Of a stretch of DNA of 64,000 bases, positions 47,588 to 56,856 are shown piece after piece. A model generated the notes under the pieces. The model saw only the letters and a program-made list of their open reading frames with translations. It was not told where the DNA came from and ran no database searches. Source of the stretch: Leptospira venezuelensis (GTDB taxonomy: Bacteria; Spirochaetota; Leptospiria; Leptospirales; Leptospiraceae); NCBI RefSeq assembly GCF_002150035.1, contig NZ_NETS01000010.1, forward strand, positions 62,001-126,000. The letters run 5' to 3'. The position numbers were made by a program, and so were the translations under genes. Numbering within the stretch: position 1 is the first letter of the stretch; every line of letters starts with the position of its first letter.

Positions 47588-48214
47588 ATGAGATACTCTG
47601 TCCTATTTCTCATATTTTTAATAGTAAATTGTATTACCAGATACGGATCAATAAAAACTGACCCTAATAATTCGAGTTCATCCACCTCGACGATCAACAT
47701 CGAAGCTATAATCACTAGCGGTCATTATACTGGCAGAGTAAAATTAAAGAAATTTGATAAAACCGGTTCTGTTATTGAAAAGCATGTAAACGGAATTATC
47801 GATTTTCATCATTACGATACTCTTCGAAAACAATTAGCAAACATAGAACTCGAAAATGGAACCTACAGTGGAGAAATTATCGTAATATCCAGAGAAAATC
47901 GTTTCTTCCAATACGCTGTCGAAGGACAAGCCTCCATACTCTTTGATTCAGTATTACATAAGGAAGCCGGAGGAAAATTCGATGGGCCTTGTATACAAAA
48001 AGAATTTTCGAAATTAATCTGTCGGGACCTGGTGCTCTCAGGAAATTCTTTTAAGTTCTTAGTAGAAGACTTAGAGAAAGATGAATTCTCATTTTTTATA
48101 TCTTCTGCTATTCTTATTCTTCCCGTCTATACTACGTTTAAGTTCGGCTTGCCAATACCTTTATTTGGATTTTGGGGATACAATCGAAATCTAATCATTA
48201 AAGAAATACTATAG
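47588..48214 (+). CDS. Lipoprotein, divergent member of the Rhs-linked family, end of unit
   Basis: 208 residues; MRYSVLFLIFLIVNC, lipobox IVNC, one base after the previous stop. It has the family turn as IELENGTYSGEIIVIS, a following F-led strand, two cysteines (GPCIQKE, KLICRDL), SGNSFKFLVEDLEKDE and a C-terminal hydrophobic part (FFISSAILILPVYTTF). Lacks the terminal RH pair. It shows the same lipoprotein fold can be part of a fixed operon, not only of the arrays near Rhs. Confidence 0.55.
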   Translation: MRYSVLFLIFLIVNCITRYGSIKTDPNNSSSSTSTINIEAIITSGHYTGRVKLKKFDKTGSVIEKHVNGIIDFHHYDTLRKQLANIELENGTYSGEIIVISRENRFFQYAVEGQASILFDSVLHKEAGGKFDGPCIQKEFSKLICRDLVLSGNSFKFLVEDLEKDEFSFFISSAILILPVYTTFKFGLPIPLFGFWGYNRNLIIKEIL

Positions 48215-48251
48215 TGGATAGTGCCCTAAATGTTTCACGTGAAAATATTTT

Positions 48252-48857
48252 TCAAATCGGATTAGATATCTCTAATCTTGTTCTAACCACACTTGGAGGC
48301 AATAATAAATTACCGAACGAAATAATAGCAAGAAAGATACTTACGCCCATCTGCTCTTCGACTTCATTTGTAAGAATAATCTTAATTTCAGTTTTCTTTC
48401 CGCGTTTTATTAAGATATTCTCGCAATTGTATTTCTCGATAAGATCTGTTTTAACTAGGCACCTCTTAGCTATATCTTTTGCAGCTTGGTCCTTAGTAAA
48501 AGTAGCATCCAACCGAAAAGAATGAGGAAAATTTGAACCATAACTAGAAAGTACCCCAGAATAGACTCCCTCTGGAACTTTAAGCTCAATCGACTCACCT
48601 TTTTCGATAGCAACGGTTCCGTCTGACTGCAAAGTTTCACAAACATTCGTACCAAATTCTAGGAAGTACTTTTTCTGAGAAAGGCATACTCGAGAAAGTT
48701 CTACGTAATCGATAGGAATGTTCCCGGTATTCTCAAACTTAAATGATATTAACCCTAGATTTTCTTTTTCTAAAATCTTTTGGCCATGATATACAATTTG
48801 ATTCGAAGAACATCCAAACACGAATAAAATTAAAAGGGAAATACCGAAAGATTTCAT
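48252..48857 (-). CDS. Rhs-linked lipoprotein family, isolated member
   Basis: About 201 residues from ATG 48855-48857 (MKSFGISLLILFVFGCSSNQ, lipobox VFGC); an upstream start adds 13 residues before the signal. Carries ISFKFENTGNIPIDYVELSR then VCLS, the turn LKVPEGVYSGVLSSYGS, FRLDATF, cysteines in KRCLVKT and YNCENIL, TEIKIILTN and an end with LLPPSVVRTRLEIS. Closest in pattern to members 2 and 4. Converges with the four-gene unit and sits beside repeat B. Confidence 0.6.
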   Translation of the reverse strand: MKSFGISLLILFVFGCSSNQIVYHGQKILEKENLGLISFKFENTGNIPIDYVELSRVCLSQKKYFLEFGTNVCETLQSDGTVAIEKGESIELKVPEGVYSGVLSSYGSNFPHSFRLDATFTKDQAAKDIAKRCLVKTDLIEKYNCENILIKRGKKTEIKIILTNEVEEQMGVSIFLAIISFGNLLLPPSVVRTRLEISNPI

Positions 48858-48876
48858 TTTTTCTAAATCTATAATC

Positions 48877-48942
48877 ATTAATATTAAATATATCAAAAGT
48901 TTGTCAGACCAGACAATAACTAACTTGAATATTTGCTAATAT
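48877..48942. repeat. Dispersed repeat B, partner of 22735-22801
   Basis: Covers the end of the PIN-like remnant and the short gap before the neighbouring lipoprotein. About 80-85% identical by eye to 22735-22801, with one single-base gap. Both copies stand just outside a lipoprotein or tail-like gene on the same strand, so this may mark a recombination junction. Confidence 0.6.
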
Positions 48943-49101
48943 TTCCATATAATGAATACTCGATAATGGAAATTTCCAATCTCCAGATTTAACCTTTCCT
49001 TCTATTTTCTCATAAACTTCCCGGAATTCACTTCCTTTAGGGTTACCAACCATAACCCTCGCCAAATCTATCCATTTATTTTGGTCTAAGTAAATAATCA
49101 T
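48904..49101 (-). pseudogene. PIN-like domain protein, truncated
   Basis: 65 codons. The start MIIYLDQNKWIDLARVMVGN matches the first strand and helix of PIN-like nucleases (acidic D6, DQNKW motif), and FPLSSIHYMEILANI continues the fold, but PIN proteins need about 130-200 residues with three more acidic positions. The frame closes right in repeat B. No antitoxin gene is seen beside it. The N-terminal part shows no internal damage. Confidence 0.55.
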
Positions 49102-49209
49102 TCTTTATCAATCATGAAAAAATACGGACAGTAAGTTCAATGCTTCTGAATCGCTTTTCCTCTTAACAATATTTAGTGAGTTTCCAAAAGGATAATATTC
49201 TTCTATCAA

Positions 49210-50793
49210 TTAAAAATTAGAATTCCAACCCAATTCTATTGAGTCAATAAATTCCCGAGAATACTCCTTCCAAAGACTTTCCATAATTCCGCCATGTACC
49301 AAGCGCGAAACAGATTCATTTCGATAATAATTAGCAATACATAGGAAGTTTGGATTTGTATTAAAAAGACTATAAGTTTCTCTAACTTGTGACTCTTTGA
49401 AAGTATGTATAAATATAGCATCTGTTTCCGTGTCACCGTGGGGACAAACAAACTTAGGATTCTCCGGTGTATATATTCGTTTCAATTTTTCAATACACTC
49501 GACAATAATTGACCTTACCATTCCTTTCTCGAAATTTCCTTCGCGGACAATGAGTATTGACTTAATTCTTTTGTGCGATTCAATACTGATATCTTCGATG
49601 TATTTCAAATACCAACCGATTCCTTCGACTTTAGGAAATTGAAAATATTTGTATTCTCTTTCACTTTTAACTTCCGCCTTTAGATCATATACATTTATCT
49701 CATGTTGACTTGTCAATTGTGGTACATTTCCAGAAAGTTCATCTTCGACAAATTTTAAAATTTCGTCTTTTTTAAATCGAATGTATCCTCCGAGGCTCCT
49801 TGGATGATCATAAGAAACAAAATAGGAATGAAAATCTGGGTAATTTAAATATAGGATAATTGCAGTATAATATATGGAGATAAGAAGACTAGTTCTATCT
49901 TTTGATTTTATAGTACAAAGAGCATTTATTTGTTTATCACCTCCGATCCTTTGAATATCCATAATCCTAAAGTCTGAGCTTCTAAATTGTATTTTAATGA
50001 GAATGTCTTTAACTTCGTAATCAGTAATTGATAAAAGATTTGTAAGTAACTCAACGTGAGAAGACAAGAATCGGAAAATACCAACGATTCCTGCAGAAGC
50101 AATATCAAGTAATTCATTAATTTTTCGGTCAAAGTCCCATATATTTATACTTTCCGGATATTCTTGACCGTCTTTCTTATATTTATAAGATACACTATTT
50201 CCATGATTAAACGCTTTCCCGTGACTTAAAGCATTACGAAAATCTGTATCAACGTTAGTAAATTCAGAATACCCGATACTCTCCAAAACAGATATAATTT
50301 GTCCTAGAGTATCTTGAGAAGAATAATTCTTTACGGTGTATTGCTGATAAATCTCTCTAACAAATCTGTAAAGATTCATCAAAACATCTTCAGAAATTCT
50401 TAGAAACGATGGTATTCTATAAACGTTTGTTTTAAAATAGTTATCAAATGCAGATTCGGTAAATTCATTATATAATTCTAAAACGTAATCATATGACTTT
50501 AAAGCATTATAAAAATACGAAAAGGAGGGCGCCATACCTTTCAAAAACAAATCGCTATCTGCATCATATATTGTTTTAAATTTCGTATTTATTTCATCAG
50601 CAACGTTTCGATTATAATATTTCCCTGGCTCAACTAATGCTATTTCGTAGCAAATTCCGGTTAAGCATAATGGAATATCAGATTGTGGCTGAATAACATT
50701 TCTAACTATATCTAATTTTTCCTTTTCTATTTTAACCCCAATTGAGCGAAGAAATTTGAAATATATGCTCGTAATAAATTCTTGTTCTTTCAT
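49210..50793 (-). CDS. Large HEPN-like protein, unknown function
   Basis: 527 residues, no signal or spans. At 184-194 it reads TDFRNALSHGK, matching the HEPN RNase motif Rx4H (R186, H191); the preceding ~70 residues are helical, as in that fold. The C-terminal half (about 330-527) has beta/alpha character with HKRIKSILIVREGNFEKGMV and an FVCPHGDTETDAI segment but no family I know. HEPN proteins often cleave RNA in abortive infection or toxin systems. Beside remnants and a transposase, a defence role is plausible but not shown. Confidence 0.55.
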   Translation of the reverse strand: MKEQEFITSIYFKFLRSIGVKIEKEKLDIVRNVIQPQSDIPLCLTGICYEIALVEPGKYYNRNVADEINTKFKTIYDADSDLFLKGMAPSFSYFYNALKSYDYVLELYNEFTESAFDNYFKTNVYRIPSFLRISEDVLMNLYRFVREIYQQYTVKNYSSQDTLGQIISVLESIGYSEFTNVDTDFRNALSHGKAFNHGNSVSYKYKKDGQEYPESINIWDFDRKINELLDIASAGIVGIFRFLSSHVELLTNLLSITDYEVKDILIKIQFRSSDFRIMDIQRIGGDKQINALCTIKSKDRTSLLISIYYTAIILYLNYPDFHSYFVSYDHPRSLGGYIRFKKDEILKFVEDELSGNVPQLTSQHEINVYDLKAEVKSEREYKYFQFPKVEGIGWYLKYIEDISIESHKRIKSILIVREGNFEKGMVRSIIVECIEKLKRIYTPENPKFVCPHGDTETDAIFIHTFKESQVRETYSLFNTNPNFLCIANYYRNESVSRLVHGGIMESLWKEYSREFIDSIELGWNSNF

Positions 50794-50938
50794 TTCAAAA
50801 GAGTATTGTCTAACCTAAAACTGAAGCAACTCAATAAGATATAGTGAGGATTAATTTATTATTCATTTTAAAATGTTTCGATATATTATAATGCTGTTAA
50901 ATTGATTCAGATTATTAATAATCCGTTAAATTTCGAAT

Positions 50939-51128
50939 GGCGTACCAAGAATTTTCGAAAGAAATTAGGAAAGCGATTCAAAGAAATCCGAATAGATAAA
51001 GGCCTGGAAGACGGTATTTATATGTTTACCTCTACGAGCATATAGGAAATTCCAATGCAGCCGTCCACACTTTGATTTGAGTAACCTTTCGGCTTGGAAT
51101 TAAAGTTTCTGATTTCTACGAATTTTAA
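50939..51128 (+). pseudogene. XRE-family helix-turn-helix regulator, decayed
   Basis: Lies in the 441-base stretch 50794-51234, otherwise without genes. Pieces of an XRE protein appear in different frames: TKNFRKKLGKRFKEIRIDKG near 50945-51005, then EHIGNSNAAVHTLI near 51037-51079, a stop, and VTFRLGIKVSDFYEF ending at 51128. The last piece is the typical end of such HTH domains. The recognition-helix part is lost and at least two frame changes and one stop are needed, so it is inactive. Confidence 0.65.
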
Positions 51129-51234
51129 TAAAATTAGATCAAGTAAGCTGTTTGATTTTATGAAGTAATATTATCGATGATTCTATAGAAAAAAAAGAAA
51201 CTTTCGTATCTATTCCGTTATTTTTTCCACTTAC

Positions 51235-52095
51235 TCAATAATGAAATTCAAGGCTTAACGGTTTATCTGGATCGGGATTTTCGAAAAAGAAGTCGCAATG
51301 TGGTCTCAAAACACCTTTCTTTCTAAGACAGCATAAATAGTAAGACTTTTTAGACCCGCATGGACAAGCATCTCCAGACTTTCTATCTTTGAAAAATGTG
51401 TGCGGATGTCTTATTTTGGACCACTTAGTTTGCCAATTGTCGAACGGAAATTGTAACCTCTCAACTACCCATTTTACCAGTGAATAGTCATACTGATCAA
51501 CTCTTTGATTTGTGTCCGGATCAACTAAAAATGGAACTGAATATTTCTGAACAGGTTCTTCAACAACGGAAATTCCAAGCATCTTTGCATCTTCAATTAT
51601 TCTAATACACATTTCTCCATTATATAATTGGCCAACTTCATGACCACATGGGGTCCTAATAGAAACAATCCCATTACAAATATTACATCTTTTCTGAATT
51701 TCCAATATTTCAGGACTAAAAAATATTTTATATGGATAAAGGGATTGATATTGCTTTACTATTCTTGATATTTTTTCAATTTTATATTCTGTCATTTTAG
51801 AACCAAAATGCGGTGTAAGAAAATCTATTTCTAATTCTAATTGCTCAAGCAAAACCCATGCATCATAGAATTTTTCCTCTTTTAATAACTGAAAAGCTTC
51901 TAAATAGGTATTGTATATTTCTAAGACTCTTTCAATACACCAAACATAATTCGATTGCTCCTCATTTCCCAACTCGATAGCGGCTTTTTTCTCTTTAATT
52001 AAGTATTGTTCTAATAGATGTTTTTTATCCTTTAATTTTTCAAATAAACCTGAAGAAACTGTTTTCAAAAATTCTTCTATATCAGACAATTTCAT
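51235..52095 (-). CDS. SEC-C zinc-binding protein, partner of the membrane protein upstream
   Basis: 286 residues from ATG 52093-52095, with AAAGGCGG upstream; it begins 14 bases inside the end of the preceding gene. N-terminal ~130 residues are helical and charged, then a zinc-binding segment (KRCNICNGIVSIRTPCGHEV) and a C-terminal SEC-C motif (DACPCGSKKSYYLCC at about 242-256), as in SecA tails and many proteins of unknown role. The overlap means it is made together with the single-span protein. Soluble, likely cytoplasmic. Confidence 0.62.
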   Translation of the reverse strand: MKLSDIEEFLKTVSSGLFEKLKDKKHLLEQYLIKEKKAAIELGNEEQSNYVWCIERVLEIYNTYLEAFQLLKEEKFYDAWVLLEQLELEIDFLTPHFGSKMTEYKIEKISRIVKQYQSLYPYKIFFSPEILEIQKRCNICNGIVSIRTPCGHEVGQLYNGEMCIRIIEDAKMLGISVVEEPVQKYSVPFLVDPDTNQRVDQYDYSLVKWVVERLQFPFDNWQTKWSKIRHPHTFFKDRKSGDACPCGSKKSYYLCCLRKKGVLRPHCDFFFENPDPDKPLSLEFHY

Positions 52096-52645
52096 TGAAA
52101 CCGCCTTTCTCTGCCTTCTTCTCCAAGCTTCCATATTTCGAATATAAAACTAAGTCTTTTCTGTAATTTTCTAATTCTATATAGGGTTTTTTATAGGAAA
52201 ACTTCTTCGGTAACTGATCCGCTTTTCCCTCGGGATCAATAATAACATTTATTTGAATTATAGGATTTGTATTATTAATTATCCTTTTTTCTAAATATTT
52301 ATTTAATATATTCACAAAAACTGGAACTATAATGCTACTAACAACGAAAGTACCTAGCCAGACAATATCTCCATGAAGGGCCAATTCTCTATAGTCTGAT
52401 TCATTTTCGCTAATATCAACCTCTACATTGCCTTCTGCATTCTGTTTAAAAAATTGAAAAATCTCTTCAGTTTTTACTGGAAAGGAGGACTGTGCTAATT
52501 CGCGTTTAAAATCCCAAGGGACAATCATTAAATTTGCATTTTTTATTATATTTTTTGTTTCTTCAGAAAGACCATCTCTTCTTTTCCAAAATTTTAAATC
52601 CCTGGTTTCTGTCTCTATTTGGTAATATTCGTTTGTTAGATCCAT
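52082..52645 (-). CDS. Single-span membrane protein paired with SEC-C protein
   Basis: 187 residues. A soluble part of ~95 residues (LKFWKRRDGLSEETKNIIKN, LMIVPWDFKRELAQ), one membrane helix at about 97-118 (WLGTFVVSSIIVPVFVNIL), then IINNTNPIIQINVIIDPEGK and a charged tail. No family recognised. Head of a two-gene unit with the SEC-C gene; its start faces that of the transposase copy 90 bases away. Two-gene membrane/zinc-protein units next to mobile elements are often defence or stress modules; inference only. Confidence 0.55.
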   Translation of the reverse strand: MDLTNEYYQIETETRDLKFWKRRDGLSEETKNIIKNANLMIVPWDFKRELAQSSFPVKTEEIFQFFKQNAEGNVEVDISENESDYRELALHGDIVWLGTFVVSSIIVPVFVNILNKYLEKRIINNTNPIIQINVIIDPEGKADQLPKKFSYKKPYIELENYRKDLVLYSKYGSLEKKAEKGGFNEIV

Positions 52646-52735
52646 AGAACTTTTCCTTAGCTATATTCTATTTTTTACTTTTCTTTTAATCCTGTCTAAC
52701 GTTTTAGTTCCTTAAAAATAACAAAAACGTAAACC

Positions 52736-54073
52736 ATGCAAACTGCTTTAAAATACACCAAAATCGACCACCCTAAACAATCCTTCACTCCTACTCGACC
52801 TTGGAACGAATTCGGAATATTTAATACTCGTAATCCAAACCGAGGACCTCCTTTCCCTCAAATCCGAACCGCGCCCACTGTATCAAAAAATAAGAATATA
52901 ACAACTTTCCCATTTAAATCAACCTTACCCAAACATTACAACCCAGCAATCAACACACCCTACTTCACAAACATAACTAAGAAAATCCTCAATGACTTCT
53001 ACCCAAAGAAGTGTCCTACTCCTGAGTGTAATAGTAGAATCTTAGACAAAGAGATATCAACTCGGCCCGACTTAATTAGATGCCCACAATGTAGATATCT
53101 AACATCAAGACTAAGTTACACTCCCCTTCATCATTTCAAACTACCAATATGGATGTTCGGATTCGTCCTTTATGAATCATTAATCCAATACCCAAAGGTA
53201 GTAACAGCAACAGAACTAAGTAAGAAATTGAGAATAGGATATAATGCAGCAAGCTTACTCAAGAGAAGATTTCAACTATTCGCCTCTGATCAAAACCCAA
53301 AGTATAAGCAACTCACGTTCAATGCTTTAGAAGATAACTTCAAGGACTTCCTTCTTCCTCCTAATGAAAATAAAGATATATCCTCTAAGATGAGAAACAG
53401 GCCCTACATATGCGTAGACACTGCTGTATTGTATTCAGCAGGTGAGAGAGCAAGCCAAGGTAGGAAACGTTACAGCCACAGAGGGCAAACATCTTCTATC
53501 TACCTTTCAGAGAAACTAGGAGGAAAAAAGATTGGAACCCTAGTCCAGACTATAGCAGTGAAACAAGGACCTGTATTCTTTACTTCAGTCCCAAATCAGA
53601 AAGCAGAAACATTAGGACCTTTAATTAAAGAGCATCTCCCAACCAGCACTCCACTTTTTACAGACCAAGGCTATCCGTGGCTTTGGGGAGTATATAGAAA
53701 CCACAGGTCCGTAAATCATTCTGCGAGATCAAAGGACAATAGGTTCAGATTTGCTCGCAATCGTTGGAGTAAGAATGGAGTCCACAACCAAGTAGCAGAA
53801 GGCAATCATAGAGTTCTAAAAACTGCTTTTGCTTCTTACGGTTACATCAAGCCGGAATACTCTCAGTTATATCTGAATGAGTTTAGCTTCATTAAGAATG
53901 CTAATGTGTTTGGGTTGGATATTTTAGTAGGAGAAGGTGAAGGATCTTGTATGAGTGAGGATGCCTTTTCTTCGAGAAGGAAAACGCCCGGGAACGGAGC
54001 GGTTGCGATTCGAAGGAAAAGATCTCTACTCAAACAAGATCCGCATCTTCTTACTGAAAATATAATGCTGTAA
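52736..54073 (+). CDS. IS1595-family (ISXO2-like) transposase, second copy
   Basis: 445 residues. An extended N terminus (about 1-90) precedes the zinc ribbon C93, C98, C116, C119, then a DDE domain with D228 (ICVDTAVLY), D310 (LFTDQGYPW) and E355 ([14 protein letters not shown]). Core closely matches 29741-31144 without gaps, but the C-terminal ~200-residue winged-helix part and the HNH cargo are missing. The last 16 codons read antisense through the end of the PilZ gene (54026-54073), so the 3' end was probably trimmed when it inserted. Confidence 0.78.
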   Translation: MQTALKYTKIDHPKQSFTPTRPWNEFGIFNTRNPNRGPPFPQIRTAPTVSKNKNITTFPFKSTLPKHYNPAINTPYFTNITKKILNDFYPKKCPTPECNSRILDKEISTRPDLIRCPQCRYLTSRLSYTPLHHFKLPIWMFGFVLYESLIQYPKVVTATELSKKLRIGYNAASLLKRRFQLFASDQNPKYKQLTFNALEDNFKDFLLPPNENKDISSKMRNRPYICVDTAVLYSAGERASQGRKRYSHRGQTSSIYLSEKLGGKKIGTLVQTIAVKQGPVFFTSVPNQKAETLGPLIKEHLPTSTPLFTDQGYPWLWGVYRNHRSVNHSARSKDNRFRFARNRWSKNGVHNQVAEGNHRVLKTAFASYGYIKPEYSQLYLNEFSFIKNANVFGLDILVGEGEGSCMSEDAFSSRRKTPGNGAVAIRRKRSLLKQDPHLLTENIML

Positions 54074-55303
54074 GAAAACCATATCATCCGGATTCGAATC
54101 GAAAAAGTTTACACCTAATTGGTACTTTCCGTTTCCTATCTCTAAGAATCGGACCACCTCCCCTCTGAGAACCAAATTTCTCTCAGAGATAGGGATAAAC
54201 ATTTTAATAATATTATGTTGTTTTAAATAATTAAAAGTTCTCTGATCTTCTATTTCGAACAGAAGACCGTTCATACTTATATCTAAAATGCGAGTTACTG
54301 CTTCTTCATTCCTAAAGTTTTCCTGACGTATATACACCTTTGTCAAAGCGTAAGTAAGAATGTCTCCTAATTCTTCTATATACAATGCTTGCTGTTGTAC
54401 AATAGAGAATTTATCCATCGCAGTAGAGAATACCCTTATATAACCGATCGGATCGTTGAATAAACGGATCGGAGTAACTATGTATGAAATTAAGAAGTTA
54501 CGAACTTCTTCTTTTTGAAGCTCTCTAAAGAACTCATCCCCTTTTGCTTGTCCTCGAGTTTGGATCAAACTTAAGTATTCATCTCTAAAATTATCCAGGT
54601 ATGGATCCTTATCTTCACCTATATAACTTTTAATTAAGGAACAATCCGGAATATATACAGAACGATTATACTTTTTAATGAAGTCACCGAAAAATCCTCC
54701 GTCTTTTCCAGGTCCGAAAAATACGATCTCGTAATCTTTTGAGATCCCCAGAATATATTCAGTAACCATTAAGTTGATCAATTTTAGGCTTGGATTATCC
54801 TTTTTGATCTCTTTCATCAAATGAAAAAATCTTTGTTCTACACTTAGATTTTTTCCTAGCTCCCTTTCACCACCGCTCAAGGAACGATAGAGGATTACGT
54901 AATTCATAAAAAGATCGTCTACTGCGACCCTTAGGTTTTTACGAAATGCAGCAGCTTGTAATTCGGAAGGGATTTTAACTCGAACATGGTCTTCCCAAAA
55001 ATCAAGAAGGACTACTTCGAATTGGTAAAGTATATTCAGAATTTCGAAACTGATCTTTGCTCTTAATATCCCTTTTGGCTGGAGATAGGGAACGTATAGA
55101 ACGAGAGTATCTTCACTAACTTCCTCTACGACGGATGTAAGCTTCTCCCCTTCATAATCGAATGGGAATTCTCGTTGGTCGGCTTTTAAACTATAGAATA
55201 GATGTTTTACTAGATTTATATCCGAACCGATGATCGTTTCTCCAAACATCGTTTCTAAAATAGTAATTAGCTCCTGAAGTGTATCCGATCGTCCTACAGC
55301 CAT
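54026..55303 (-). CDS. PilZ-domain protein, DUF1577-like
   Basis: 425 residues. C-terminal ~100 residues are PilZ-like: [18 protein letters not shown] carries the DIS..G motif, ending [14 protein letters not shown]. The N-terminal part resembles the YcgR-type lead domain ([20 protein letters not shown]), with a ~200-residue middle domain as in the protein at 11930. May bind cyclic di-GMP and act on motility or envelope functions. Its last 48 bases are overlapped by the converging transposase gene, so the final residues may not be native. Confidence 0.65.
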   Translation of the reverse strand: MAVGRSDTLQELITILETMFGETIIGSDINLVKHLFYSLKADQREFPFDYEGEKLTSVVEEVSEDTLVLYVPYLQPKGILRAKISFEILNILYQFEVVLLDFWEDHVRVKIPSELQAAAFRKNLRVAVDDLFMNYVILYRSLSGGERELGKNLSVEQRFFHLMKEIKKDNPSLKLINLMVTEYILGISKDYEIVFFGPGKDGGFFGDFIKKYNRSVYIPDCSLIKSYIGEDKDPYLDNFRDEYLSLIQTRGQAKGDEFFRELQKEEVRNFLISYIVTPIRLFNDPIGYIRVFSTAMDKFSIVQQQALYIEELGDILTYALTKVYIRQENFRNEEAVTRILDISMNGLLFEIEDQRTFNYLKQHNIIKMFIPISERNLVLRGEVVRFLEIGNGKYQLGVNFFDSNPDDMVFLQHYIFSKKMRILFE

Positions 55304-55479
55304 GGCAATCCAGGTAAAATTCTCCCGTATCTTTATTTTCGACTTCGGGACTTTAGGAATCCAGTGCGATCATTCGGAAATCGGTGCATTCTTCTTTTTT
55401 TCTTAAATGAGACATATACAAGTATTTTCCGGAAGGAAATTGTTCGGGGGATTTTTATCCTTCTGCCGAAAAATAAATC

Positions 55480-56007
55480 ATGGCAGAGAATAAGTCCGAA
55501 CTGAATCCAGAACTTTTCGATATGATGCGTCGTGGACAACTTTCCGCGAATAAAATCCTCAATTTGATTTCACTTAGAGAACTTGTAGATAAATTCGCTT
55601 CCAAACCGTTTTTGGAAGAAGAAAAACTCCAAGAAATCAAAGAGCGCACTGGAGTTGAGCCGGACATCCTTACTTGGGGTGATTATTTCCAGACTGAGAT
55701 TGCCTCCCGTTATTTTGACAAAGCCGATTCTGAATTTTCCAAGATCGTGGACACTATTCGTTTTGATCTTATCTCTGCTCATCTCATATTCTCAGATAAA
55801 CCTGATTATTTTGTAGACTCCGTAAGAGGCCAAGCCCTTGTTTCTAAGTCCATCGATAGCTCCTTCTGGACATTAGAAGATGAAGAGAATGTTCATTTAG
55901 AAATTCTTTTAGATTATTATGACCAAATGGGAATCGGAGAAAGACCTCTTTCTGTTTCTGATAGAGTTTGGTATGAAAGTTTTGAATTAAAACAGGAAGC
56001 TGTTTAA
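55480..56007 (+). CDS. Conserved-looking unknown protein upstream of enoyl-CoA hydratase
   Basis: 175 residues, acidic, no signal or spans ([40 protein letters not shown]). Its stop TAA shares a base with the ATG of the crotonase gene, so the two are translationally coupled, and its role may be linked to acyl-CoA metabolism. No family recognised. A good RBS is not evident. Confidence 0.6.
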   Translation: MAENKSELNPELFDMMRRGQLSANKILNLISLRELVDKFASKPFLEEEKLQEIKERTGVEPDILTWGDYFQTEIASRYFDKADSEFSKIVDTIRFDLISAHLIFSDKPDYFVDSVRGQALVSKSIDSSFWTLEDEENVHLEILLDYYDQMGIGERPLSVSDRVWYESFELKQEAV

Positions 56008-56795
56008 TGGCATTAGTTGATTCAGAAACAGTAGAACTTTCTTCCGAATCTAGAATAGAAATTCTCTATCTGAACAACCCAGAGACCAAGAACTCCATGA
56101 CCGTTCCCATGGGTCTGGAGTTTAAAGCTCATATTGAAAACCTAAAAAAGAATCCACCTAGAGCGGTTGTAATTACCGGCAAGAATGATATATTCTCTGC
56201 AGGTGGAAATTTCGAATTATTAAAATCTTTTGCAGAGAAGTCTTTCGAACAAAACAAAAAAGAAATGTTCGAATTTTATAATTTGTTCTTAAGCGTTAGA
56301 GATCTAAATGTTCCTGTGATCTGTGCAGCAAATGGCCACGCAATCGGTGCAGGTCTTTCCATCACTCTTGCTTGCGACTTAAGAGTTTTTGCTGATGAAG
56401 GAAAATACCAATTCAATTTTGTAAAATTAGGAATCCATCCAGGAATGGGATCCAGCTATCTTGCAAAAGAATTATTCGGAATGGAAACCGCAAATCGCCT
56501 CTTATTCTTAGCAGAAACTGTAAGCGGCAAAGAAGCTCTTTCTTTAGGGATCTGTTATGATTCAGTTCCAAAAGGAGAAGTTTTACAAAGAGCTACTGAG
56601 ATTGCAATTTCTCTGAGCGAGAGTGCTCCTATGGCACTTAGCGAATTAAAGAAGAATATATATGATCGTGAAAAATTAAATGCTGCTTTGCGCAAAGAAG
56701 CAGAATCTCAGGCTCTAAACTTCCTTTCTCAGGATTTTAGAGAAACTATCAAATCTATTGCAGAAAAAAGAAAGCCAGTATTTAAAGGGCGCTAA
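56007..56795 (+). CDS. Enoyl-CoA hydratase/isomerase (crotonase) family protein
   Basis: 262 residues, normal family length. Crotonase marks: oxyanion-hole segments [13 protein letters not shown] and [20 protein letters not shown], then [20 protein letters not shown]. The first general-acid glutamate position of true hydratases is not evident, so isomerase, hydrolase or another crotonase activity is possible. Likely acts on fatty acyl-CoA. Coupled to the gene before it. Confidence 0.83.
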   Translation: MALVDSETVELSSESRIEILYLNNPETKNSMTVPMGLEFKAHIENLKKNPPRAVVITGKNDIFSAGGNFELLKSFAEKSFEQNKKEMFEFYNLFLSVRDLNVPVICAANGHAIGAGLSITLACDLRVFADEGKYQFNFVKLGIHPGMGSSYLAKELFGMETANRLLFLAETVSGKEALSLGICYDSVPKGEVLQRATEIAISLSESAPMALSELKKNIYDREKLNAALRKEAESQALNFLSQDFRETIKSIAEKRKPVFKGR

Positions 56796-56823
56796 TAAGT
56801 TGACCCGCTCTTAGTGAGTGTAT

Positions 56824-56856
56824 TTTATAATCTTGGTCTTAGGACCGGATTATAAA
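56824..56856. terminator. Bidirectional terminator hairpin
   Basis: Outer arms TTTATAATC (56824-56832) and GATTATAAA (56848-56856) pair perfectly, and the inner part adds GGTC/GACC around TTAG. It lies between two convergent genes, slightly inside the stop of the leftward one. A T run is present on one side only as part of the arms. Confidence 0.55.

Noticed and set aside
48214..48525. 103-codon plus-strand frame after the four-gene unit
   Set aside because: Lies antisense to a lipoprotein with a clear signal and family motifs; its start is a GTG at the stop of the previous gene with no RBS.
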